Below, in pieces: positions 1 to 5,998 of a DNA stretch of 7,727 bases (positions within the stretch are counted from its first letter, which is position 1; each line of letters opens with the position of its first letter). The translations under genes and the position numbers were made by a program. The DNA is from Gemmatimonadota bacterium (GTDB taxonomy: Bacteria > Gemmatimonadota > Gemmatimonadetes > Longimicrobiales > Gaopeijiaceae). The DNA lies in contig RFGQ01000264.1 of NCBI GenBank assembly GCA_003695865.1, positions 1 to 7,727 of the forward strand. Direction: 5' to 3'. The notes beneath the pieces were generated by a model, which did not search any database, was not told the origin of the DNA, and was given only the letters and a program-made list of their open reading frames with translations.

Positions 1-136
1 CCTCGCGGCCCACGACCGGGTCGCGGCCCGCGCTCCGCACCTCGGCCGCCTCGATTCCATGCTGCGCAAGAAACTCTTGCGTACGCTTGCAGCTCTCTCA
101 GCCCGGGCGATGGTAGCGCCAGTCGATCCCACCCAT
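1..136 (-). CDS. ArsC/thioredoxin-fold selenoprotein, N-terminal part (runs off left edge)
   Basis: Seen: ATG at 136-134 is preceded by a strong Shine-Dalgarno (142-150). The frame is open for 12 codons (including the motif DWRYHRPG), meets TGA at 98-100, then stays open for 32 more codons to the edge, starting ESCKRTQEFLAQHGIEA. Reading the TGA as selenocysteine gives U13-E-S-C16, a UxxC redox motif directly before a helix of the kind seen in ArsC/Spx-type thioredoxin folds. A bSECIS-like hairpin follows the TGA. Known: bacterial selenoproteins often carry UxxC where homologues have CxxC, and ArsC-like selenoproteins are among the described families. Inferred: a small cytoplasmic thiol/selenol oxidoreductase; true arsenate reduction is not shown. 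TGA is an ordinary stop in several neighbouring genes, so general reassignment of UGA is unlikely. The gene lies 43 nt downstream of the aldehyde dehydrogenase gene on the same strand, probably co-transcribed. Alternative: a pseudogene, or a start at the downstream GTG (residue 33), which would delete the active site. Confidence 0.75.
61..97 (-). promoter_or_regulatory. Putative bacterial SECIS element (Sec recoding hairpin)
   Basis: The first stem base is the fifth base after the in-frame UGA. The mRNA (minus strand) forms an apical stem GCAAGA (80-75) paired with UCUUGC (71-66), six perfect pairs, closed by a GUU loop (74-72). A lower stem GCUGC (93-89) with GCAGC (65-61) continues it, with an 8-nt bulge on the 5' side (88-81). 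The loop starts 23 nt after the UGA and its first base is G followed by U. Published bSECIS rules ask for an apical loop of 3-14 nt, G within its first two bases, and a UGA-to-loop distance of about 16-37 nt; all are met. It would be bound by SelB carrying Sec-tRNA(Sec). The stem is also coding sequence. Folding was done by eye. Confidence 0.68.
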
Positions 137-141
137 GCGCA

Positions 142-150
142 CTCCTTCCT
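142..150 (-). promoter_or_regulatory. Shine-Dalgarno of the selenoprotein gene
   Basis: The minus strand reads AGGAAGGAG followed by five bases and then ATG (136). This is a near-ideal ribosome binding site. It decides the start upstream of the in-frame UGA, which argues that the stretch before the UGA is really translated. Confidence 0.75.
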
Positions 151-179
151 GTGGCCGGCCGGGGTGGCCGGGGGCCGCG

Positions 180-1565
180 TCAGCGGACGTCCCCCTCCAC
201 CCAGATGGTCTTCACGTTCACGAACTCTCGGATGCCGAACGCGCCCAGTTCGCGGCCGTAGCCGCTCTCCTTGACGCCGCCGAAGGGCAGGCGAGGATCG
301 GACCGCACGTACGTGTTCACGAACGCGGATCCGACCTCCAGTTCGTAGCGGGCGAGCGCTTCTCCCCGGGCCGCGTCGCGCGTGAACACCCCACCCCCGA
401 GCCCGAACGGGGTGTCGTTGGCGAGGCGCACCGCCTCGGCCTCGTCCCGCGCCCTGAGCACCACGGCCACCGGTCCGAACAGCTCCTCGCGGTAGGCCGG
501 CGACCCGGCAGGCGCGTCGACCAGCACCGTCGGCGGGTAGAAGGCGCCCGGACCGCCCGCGGGCTCGCCCCCCAGCACGCACCGGGCACCGGCCCCGACG
601 CTACGCGCCACCTGCTCGTGCAGGGCGTCACGCAGGTCCAGGCGGGCCAGCGGCCCCACGTCGGTGGCCTCGTCGAGCGGACTGCCCACCCGGGCCGCGC
701 TCATCCCCGCGATCACGCGCTCCAGGAAGGCCTCGTACACCTCGTCGAGCACGATGAAGCGCTTCGCGGCGATGCAGCTCTGCCCCGAGTTGATGAGCCG
801 GCTCTCCACGCACGCCCCCGCGGCCCGGTCCAGGTCCGCGTCGGCGAGCACGATGTAGGGGTCGCTGCCCCCGAGTTCCAGAACCGTCTTCTTGAGCGCC
901 TCGCCGGCCGTGGCTGCAACAGCGCGGCCGGCACGCACGCTCCCGGTGAGCGTCACCGCGGCCACCCGCCGATCGCGGATCAGAGCGTGGGTGCGCTCCA
1001 CATCGATGTAGAGCGACCGGAAGAGGCCCTCCGGCAGGCCCGCCTCGGTGAACACCCGCTCGATCGCGCGGGCGCAGCCGGGCACGTTCGGCGCGTGCTT
1101 GAGCAGGGTTGCGTTCCCGGCCATGAGGGTCGGGGCGGCGAAGCGGAAGACCTGCCAGAAGGGGAAGTTCCACGGCATGACCGCGAGCACCGTCCCCAGC
1201 GGCTCGAACGCCACGTAGGCGCGTCCGGCCAGATCGGACGCGTCCGGCTGAACGGGCGCGAGCTGGTCCTCGGCGCGGTCGGCATAGTACTCGCACACCC
1301 AGGCGCACTTCTCCACCTCGGCGCGTCCCTGGCGCACCGGCTTGCCCATCTCTCGCGCCATGAGTTCGGCGTGCGCGTCGACCCGGGCGCGGAGCAGTTC
1401 GGCGGCGCGCTCGAGCACGGCGGCCCGCTCCGCGAAGGAAGCACGCCGCCACTGGCGCTGCGCCCGCAGCGCCGCATCGAGTGCCTCCTCCGCCTCTTCG
1501 GCCGAGGTCTCGGGAACGCGCGTCACGACATCGCCGGTCGAGGGGTCGATCGAGGTCCAGGTCAT
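180..1565 (-). CDS. NAD(P)-dependent aldehyde dehydrogenase, succinate-semialdehyde dehydrogenase (Sad/YneI-like)
   Basis: Cytosolic ALDH-superfamily enzyme, 461 aa, oxidising an aldehyde (probably succinate semialdehyde to succinate) with NAD(P). Visible landmarks: the oxyanion Asn133 in MPWNFPFW, cofactor-site Lys156 in LLKHAPN, the Rossmann segment TLTGSVRAGRA (206-215), general base Glu230 in LELGGSDP, catalytic Cys264 in NSGQSCIAAKRF, ELFGPVAVV, and the C-terminal FGGVKESGYGRELG. The wording of these motifs (HAPNVPGCA, GSVRAG, ARLDLRDALHEQV) closely matches what I recall of E. coli Sad/YneI rather than GabD, and the length is the same as that family (about 460). The start is set at ATG 1565 (MTWTSIDPSTG) because it fits the family; an in-frame GTG at 1601 would add 12 unconserved residues. 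Neither has a strong Shine-Dalgarno. Substrate choice within the superfamily is inferred. It is the upstream gene of a likely two-gene unit with the selenoprotein. Confidence 0.93.
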   Translation of the reverse strand: MTWTSIDPSTGDVVTRVPETSAEEAEEALDAALRAQRQWRRASFAERAAVLERAAELLRARVDAHAELMAREMGKPVRQGRAEVEKCAWVCEYYADRAEDQLAPVQPDASDLAGRAYVAFEPLGTVLAVMPWNFPFWQVFRFAAPTLMAGNATLLKHAPNVPGCARAIERVFTEAGLPEGLFRSLYIDVERTHALIRDRRVAAVTLTGSVRAGRAVAATAGEALKKTVLELGGSDPYIVLADADLDRAAGACVESRLINSGQSCIAAKRFIVLDEVYEAFLERVIAGMSAARVGSPLDEATDVGPLARLDLRDALHEQVARSVGAGARCVLGGEPAGGPGAFYPPTVLVDAPAGSPAYREELFGPVAVVLRARDEAEAVRLANDTPFGLGGGVFTRDAARGEALARYELEVGSAFVNTYVRSDPRLPFGGVKESGYGRELGAFGIREFVNVKTIWVEGDVR

Positions 1566-1825
1566 CGTGTGTCTCGGGGATCCTTCTGCTCTGTGCCTCA
1601 CGTGCGCGGTCGGGCGCCCACCGGCCGGACCGGGCGCGCGGGGGCGTTCGCACCGCGAGCTTGCCTACCGCCGCAACGTCTCCCGAGGGCTCGAGCCGGT
1701 CAAGCGGCCGGCCCCATTGCAGGCAACCCCGCAGCCACCCAGTGTGTCTACAAAACAGACAACGTCCGCGGCGGCACCCAACCCGGCCCGCCGGGGGAAC
1801 CCTTTTCAGGAGGTCGGACACCAGC
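1566..1825. other. Divergent intergenic region between ALDH and padR
   Basis: These 260 bases separate two genes transcribed away from each other, so they should hold both promoters. No gene is supported here. A minus-strand TTGACC (1703-1698) resembles a -35 box for the dehydrogenase gene but has no good -10 at 17 nt. An AT-rich patch with an inverted repeat sits at 1745-1761. AGGAGGT at 1808-1814, 11 nt before ATG 1826, is the padR ribosome binding site. Confidence 0.6.
1745..1761. promoter_or_regulatory. Candidate PadR operator (inverted repeat)
   Basis: TGTCT (1745-1749), seven bases ACAAAAC, then AGACA (1757-1761): perfect 5-bp arms in the only AT-rich patch of the intergenic region, centred about 73 bp upstream of the padR ATG. 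PadR repressors are commonly autoregulatory and bind dyads at their own promoters. The assignment to this PadR is inferred from position only; the dyad could equally control the divergent dehydrogenase gene. Confidence 0.35.
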
Positions 1826-2167
1826 ATGGGACGGGGCAGCGGCTACCTCGGCGAGTTCGAACAGATGGTGCTGTTGGCGGTCCTACACCTCGGGGAGGGT
1901 GCCTTCGCGGTCGAGATCGCCCGCGAACTCGAGGCCAGGGCGCAGCGGCGCGTGTCGCGCGGTGCGCTCTACTCGAGTCTCGAGCGCCTCGAGCGGAAGG
2001 GCTACCTGGAGTGGCGTCTCGAAGAGGCGACCTCCGCACGGGGGGGGCAGCCGCGCCGTCTCTTTGCGGCGACGCGCGCAGGAGTCGAGGCCCTGCGGGC
2101 GGCACACGCCGCGTGGCGCCGGATGAGCGAGGGGCTCGAAGACGTGTTGGAGCCGGGGGCACCGTGA
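1826..2167 (+). CDS. PadR-family transcriptional regulator
   Basis: 113 aa, the usual size of a short PadR (subfamily with little C-terminal domain). The winged-helix core is clear: LGEFEQMVLLAVLHLGEGAF (8-27, helix 1), VEIARELEARAQRRVSRGALYSSLERLERKGYL (29-61, including the recognition helix around GALYSSLERLERKG), then the wing WRLEEATSARGGQPRRLFAAT (63-83, with the family's GG.PRR.F pattern), and a C-terminal dimerisation helix (84-107). Start ATG 1826 is preceded by AGGAGGT (1808-1814) and gives the family-typical N-terminus. It probably represses itself and the permease downstream; its inducer is unknown. PadR genes directly upstream of ADOP-type permeases are a recurrent arrangement in Acidobacteria and Gemmatimonadota (from general knowledge). 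Confidence 0.93.
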   Translation: MGRGSGYLGEFEQMVLLAVLHLGEGAFAVEIARELEARAQRRVSRGALYSSLERLERKGYLEWRLEEATSARGGQPRRLFAATRAGVEALRAAHAAWRRMSEGLEDVLEPGAP

Positions 2168-2247
2168 TGTGCACGGTGCAGCGGGCGGGCGGACACACGC
2201 GTTGGTGGCAGTGCCGGAGCGGCATCCGGGGGGCGCACCGAGCATGA
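2167..2247 (+). other. 26-codon mini-ORF bridging padR and the permease
   Basis: Its ATG overlaps the padR stop by one base (TGATG, 2165-2169) and its TGA (2245-2247) overlaps the permease ATG (ATGA, 2244-2247). The encoded peptide begins MCTVQRAGG and resembles nothing I recognise. It has no separate ribosome binding site. If translated, it would act as a relay coupling the permease to padR translation. It may equally be chance in GC-rich DNA, where stops are rare. Confidence 0.2.
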
Positions 2248-4991
2248 GGGACGACCTCGGGCGCGGGCCGCCGCGCTTCTGGGAGCGGCTGCTCCAGCGG
2301 CTGCTGGGCGGCGGCCCCGCGGCGAGAAGCATTCTCGGCGACCTCCGCGAGGAGCACGCGACCCGAGCCGCGACCCTCGGCTTCGTGCGCGCCTCGTGGT
2401 GGTATCGGCGCGAGGCCGCGTCCATCGCGCTGCGGGCACTCACCGGGCGACTCGCACCCGACCGCGCGCACCGCCGCGACACACGATACCACCGGGCCCG
2501 GGGGTCCGGTCAGCGGAGGGGGGATGCGATGGGACGTCAGTGGCTTCGGGACCTTCATCTGGCGGCGCGCGCGCTTCTGCGCGCGCCGGGCTTCGCCGTG
2601 GTGACCACGCTCACACTGGGCGTGGCCATCGCCGCCAACGCCTCGATCTTCAGCGTCGTCAACGCGGTCCTGCTGCGGCCGCTGCCCTTCCCGGAGGCGG
2701 ATCGGTTGGTCGAGTTCCGTTCTCTCGCTCCGGGACTCGATCTGACCGACGACTTCGGCGTGTCGCCGGAGTTCGAGCCGCTCTACCGGCGCGCCGCGGC
2801 GGTGGAGGACCTGGGCCTCTTCACCCAGTTCGGGGGCACGCTGCGTCTGGCCGACGAACCCCCCGAGGCCGTGATGCTCACGCAGGCATCCATCTCGCTG
2901 TTCAGCACGCTCGGAGTGCGCCCCATCGTGGGGCGCCTCCCCACCGACGAGGAACTCGCTGCCGCGGACGGCGGCGGCGGTCCCGTCCTCATCAGCTACC
3001 GCCTCTGGCAGGACCGCTTCGGAGGTGACCCGAACGTCACGAGCCGTACGCTCGACCTCTCGGGTACGGTGCGCCCGATCCTGGGCGTGATGGGCCCCGA
3101 CTTCCAGGTGCCCAACGACCGGGTCGTCGGCTGGGTGCCGTTCCGCGTCGATCCGGCGAGACTGCAACAGGGGCAGTTCAGCTGGCGTCTGGTGGGACGA
3201 ATCCGCGAGGGCGTCTCGCTTCAGGATGTCACCGAGCAGCTCGTGCCCCTGATCGACGACCTCAAAGAGCAGGTCGCCGCTTCTCCGCGCTACGTACAGT
3301 TCCTCGAGCGGGGTGGCTTCCGGCCCCTCGTGCGATCGCTCAAGGAACAGGAGGTGGGCAGCCTCGGCCAACCGCTCTGGATCCTGCTGGGGACCGTACT
3401 GTTCGTGCTGCTCATCGCGTGTGCCAACGCCGCAAACCTGTTTCTGGTGCGCGCCGAGACCCGCCAGCGAGACATGGCGGTGCGCGCGGCGCTGGGTGCG
3501 TCCCGCGCCCGCATCGTGCGCGCCTACCTGAGCGAGGCGATCCTGCTCGCCGGCCTGGGCGGCGCGCTGGGCCTCGTGCTCGCGTGGGCCGGCACGCCCC
3601 TGCTGCTGCACACCGCCCCTGAGGGAATTCCGCGCCTCGACCAGGTCGACATCGATCCCGTGGTGCTGGCGTTCGCGGGCGCCGCCACCCTGGGAGCCGC
3701 CCTGCTCGTCGGGCTCCTCCCCGCCATCCGATACTCGGCGCCCGCCCTGCTCTCCCAGCTGCGGTTCGCGGGCCGCGGTGCGGCCGCCGGGCGTGAGCGG
3801 CACCTGGCCCGCAACGGGCTCGTGGTCCTGCAGGCGAGCCTGGCCATGGTCCTGTTGGTCGGCAGTGGGCTGCTGCTGCGCAGCTTCCAGGCCCTTCAGG
3901 CGGCGGACCCGGGATTCGATACACGGGGGATTCTCACGTTCCAGTACGCGCTGCCCCGCGACCGTTATCCCACGGCGCTCGCCAACGCCGCCTTCCACAC
4001 GCGATTGATCGAATCCCTACGTGGCCTCCCCGGCGTCCGCGCGGTCGGGGCCACCGACGACCTCCCGCTCGGAGGAAGCGGCAACGGCACGGCCTGGGAG
4101 ATCGAGGGCACGCCCTCGGCGGCGGGCGAACTCGGTCCCATCATCTTCCAGGCCCGGGTGTCGCCCGGGTACTTCGAGGCGATCGGCCTCGAGGTCCGCA
4201 CGGGCCGCGACTTCGTGCCCAGCGACCACGAGAGCCCCTGGGGGGCGGCGATCGTTTCGGAGTCGATGGCCCGGGCGCGCTGGCCCGGCCAGGACCCTCT
4301 TGGAAAGCGCCTGCGGACGGCCGGTGACACGACGGGCTGGGACGTCGTGGTGGGCGTGGTGGAAGACGCCCGTACGCAGGGCCTGCGCGAGGAGCCGCCC
4401 GAGATGATCTACCGGCCGCTCGTGGCCCGCGACCCCGACAACAGCTGGATCATCGGCACGCCCACCATCGCGGTCCGTGCCGATCGCCCGGAGGCGCTGA
4501 TCCCGGCCGTGCGAGCGCGCGTCGCCGAGCTCGACCCCTCTCTCCCCGTCTTCCGCATCCGTACGATGGAGGAGATCGTTTCGGATTCCATCGTGCGCCT
4601 CTCGTTCACGATGCTCGCCCTGGCCGTGGCGGCCGCCATGGCCCTGCTCCTTGGCGCCGTCGGCCTGTACGGCGTGCTCTCGTACCTGGTCACTCAGCGC
4701 ACCCAGGAGATCGGCGTGCGCATGGCGCTGGGTGCGGGCCGGGGGACGGTGCGGCGCATGGTGGTCGCCCAGGGAGGGCGCCTCATTCTGATCGGCGTGC
4801 TCGTCGGTGTGGCCGGCGCCGCCGCGCTCGGACGATTCCTGCAGGGTCTGCTCTTCGGGACCGAACCGCTCGACGCGGTCACCTTCGCGTTCACGGCGCT
4901 CATCATGGGCGTGGTGGGTCTGGTCGCCAGCTACCTGCCGGCTCGGCGCGCGTCGTCCGTGGACCCCGTCGAGGCGATGCGGGCGGACTAG
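2244..4991 (+). CDS. ADOP-type (MacB/FtsX-like) ABC transporter permease
   Basis: 915 aa with duplicated MacB-like architecture. Residues 1-85 are a soluble prefix (SILGDLREEHATRAA... SWWYRREA) typical of ADOP permeases. TM1 (about 118-146) is in the hallmark segment APGFAVVTTLTLGVAIAANA followed by VVNAVLLRPLPFPE. A periplasmic core domain follows (about 150-370), then an FtsX domain with TM2-4 (375-402, 430-452, 472-495) and its cytoplasmic motif RDMAVRAALGASRARIVR. The second half repeats this: TM5 (524-546), periplasmic domain (550-780), TM6-8 (785-812, 843-865, 876-898) with QEIGVRMALGAGRGTVRRMV. Eight TMs in total, inner membrane. No ATPase lies next to it, hence 'orphan'; the cargo is unknown (MacB relatives move peptides, lipoproteins or drugs by mechanotransmission). 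ATG 2244 is chosen because it begins the prefix; GTG 2169 adds 25 unconserved residues. ATG 2529 has a better Shine-Dalgarno and would give the permease without its prefix. Confidence 0.92.
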   Translation: MRDDLGRGPPRFWERLLQRLLGGGPAARSILGDLREEHATRAATLGFVRASWWYRREAASIALRALTGRLAPDRAHRRDTRYHRARGSGQRRGDAMGRQWLRDLHLAARALLRAPGFAVVTTLTLGVAIAANASIFSVVNAVLLRPLPFPEADRLVEFRSLAPGLDLTDDFGVSPEFEPLYRRAAAVEDLGLFTQFGGTLRLADEPPEAVMLTQASISLFSTLGVRPIVGRLPTDEELAAADGGGGPVLISYRLWQDRFGGDPNVTSRTLDLSGTVRPILGVMGPDFQVPNDRVVGWVPFRVDPARLQQGQFSWRLVGRIREGVSLQDVTEQLVPLIDDLKEQVAASPRYVQFLERGGFRPLVRSLKEQEVGSLGQPLWILLGTVLFVLLIACANAANLFLVRAETRQRDMAVRAALGASRARIVRAYLSEAILLAGLGGALGLVLAWAGTPLLLHTAPEGIPRLDQVDIDPVVLAFAGAATLGAALLVGLLPAIRYSAPALLSQLRFAGRGAAAGRERHLARNGLVVLQASLAMVLLVGSGLLLRSFQALQAADPGFDTRGILTFQYALPRDRYPTALANAAFHTRLIESLRGLPGVRAVGATDDLPLGGSGNGTAWEIEGTPSAAGELGPIIFQARVSPGYFEAIGLEVRTGRDFVPSDHESPWGAAIVSESMARARWPGQDPLGKRLRTAGDTTGWDVVVGVVEDARTQGLREEPPEMIYRPLVARDPDNSWIIGTPTIAVRADRPEALIPAVRARVAELDPSLPVFRIRTMEEIVSDSIVRLSFTMLALAVAAAMALLLGAVGLYGVLSYLVTQRTQEIGVRMALGAGRGTVRRMVVAQGGRLILIGVLVGVAGAAALGRFLQGLLFGTEPLDAVTFAFTALIMGVVGLVASYLPARRASSVDPVEAMRAD

Positions 4992-5004
4992 GGGCGGCGA
5001 CCGC

Positions 5005-5026
5005 GGCCCCGGCGACCGCCGGGGCC
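5005..5026. terminator. GC-rich hairpin between convergent genes
   Basis: GGCCCCGGC (5005-5013), loop GACC, GCCGGGGCC (5018-5026): a perfect 9-bp stem in the 45-nt gap between the permease stop (4991) and the stop of the AstE-like gene (5037). Position and symmetry suit a bidirectional terminator. There is no U-run on either side, so it is not a textbook intrinsic terminator; it may work as a processing barrier or with Rho. Confidence 0.5.
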
Positions 5027-5036
5027 ACCCCCGCCT

Positions 5037-5990
5037 CTATTCCACAACCACGCCCACATGGACCAGGCCGTTCCCCTGATGCACGAGCGGATTCACCGCG
5101 TGCCCGATCACGATGCCGTCGCAGGGAGAGCGCACGGCTCTCCCCCCAGGCGCTACCGGGTCGGTGACCACCCCCAGCGGCTCTCCCTTTGCGACCACCG
5201 CGCCGAGGTGGGTCTCCATGCGGAACACGCCTCCCCGCGGGGCACGCACCCAGTGAGACTTCACGCACTCGACCGACGGGCGGGCCGGCGCTCGCACGAC
5301 CTCGACGGGAATCATCCCGAGCGCGTGGAGCACGCGCAGGGTGCCCGGCACGGCCATCTCAACGGCGAAGCGACTGAAGCGCCGGGGCTCGCCGCCTTCG
5401 AAGAGGAGCACGCGTTTTCCCAGCCGGCCGGCCGCTTCGCGGAGGGAGCCACGGATGGTCTCGGAGTGCATCATCACGGGAGCCGCAAAGACCTCGGCCA
5501 GCCGGCGAGTCTCCCCATCCTCCAGGTTGCCGCGGATCTGCGGCAGGTTGGTGCGATCGTCCGACCCGGCGTGGAAGTCGATCCCGTAGGCGGCCGGCTC
5601 GACCACGCGGTCCATGAAAGTTCGCGCCAGTCGCGACGCCAGCGATCCCCGTTCGGAGCCGGGGAACACACGGTTCAGATCTCGCCGGTCGGGCAGGTAG
5701 CGCGAGCCCGTCACGAACCCGAACACGTTCACGATCGGCACGGCGAGCACCGTGCCCGCCAGGCGCCGCGGATCGAGCAGGTCGAGCACCTGCCGGATGA
5801 TCTCGACGCCAACGATCTCGTCGCCGTGCACCGCGCCGCTGAGCCAGACGACCGGCCCGGGCTCCACACCGTGGACCACCTCGACCGTCATCGCGACCGG
5901 AAGGCCCGAGGGCAGGCGCCCGACGGGAACCTCGAAGGCACGTTGGGTGCCGGGTTCCACGCTCGACCCTGCGAAATCGAAGGTGGTCAC
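5037..5990 (-). CDS. Succinylglutamate desuccinylase/aspartoacylase (AstE/AspA) family zinc hydrolase
   Basis: 317 aa, M14-type zinc carboxypeptidase fold. Zinc ligands are visible: His55 and Glu58 in SGAVHGDEIVG, and His140 in YGIDFHAGSDDR. RDLNRVFPG (103-111) is the substrate-carboxylate-binding segment of the family, and Glu198 in LLFEGGE is the likely general base. The C-terminal part (about 245-317; APRGGVFRMETHLGAVVAKGEPLGVV... SPCDGIVIGHAVNPLVHQGNGLVHVG) is the small beta-rich domain found in this family. Members cleave an N-acyl or amide bond next to an acidic amino acid. The true substrate here is unknown; its place behind RimK suggests action on a glutamate conjugate. Start GTG 5990: GAGG (6000-5997, overlapping the rimK stop) lies 6 nt upstream. 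It is the last gene of the operon, with an 8-nt gap from rimK. Confidence 0.88.
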   Translation of the reverse strand: MTTFDFAGSSVEPGTQRAFEVPVGRLPSGLPVAMTVEVVHGVEPGPVVWLSGAVHGDEIVGVEIIRQVLDLLDPRRLAGTVLAVPIVNVFGFVTGSRYLPDRRDLNRVFPGSERGSLASRLARTFMDRVVEPAAYGIDFHAGSDDRTNLPQIRGNLEDGETRRLAEVFAAPVMMHSETIRGSLREAAGRLGKRVLLFEGGEPRRFSRFAVEMAVPGTLRVLHALGMIPVEVVRAPARPSVECVKSHWVRAPRGGVFRMETHLGAVVAKGEPLGVVTDPVAPGGRAVRSPCDGIVIGHAVNPLVHQGNGLVHVGVVVE

Positions 5991-5998
5991 CGTAGGCC

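Noticed and set aside
98..100. TGA as an ordinary stop of a 12-residue peptide, or as a sign of a pseudogene
   Set aside because: The UxxC placement, the continuous coherent frame after it, and the SECIS-like hairpin at the right distance make recoding more likely; a full gene beyond the edge is needed to be certain.
135..2126. 663-codon open frame on the plus strand opposite the aldehyde dehydrogenase
   Set aside because: It is the GC-bias shadow of the real ALDH gene; the translation is Arg/Gly/His-rich, has no recognisable domain, and overlaps padR in another frame.
2169..2243. GTG start for the permease at 2169
   Set aside because: Adds 25 residues without resemblance to the ADOP prefix; ATG 2244 starts the recognisable region.
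1806..3998. 730-codon open frame on the minus strand opposite padR and the permease
   Set aside because: Low-complexity translation with no family features; the plus-strand genes explain the region.
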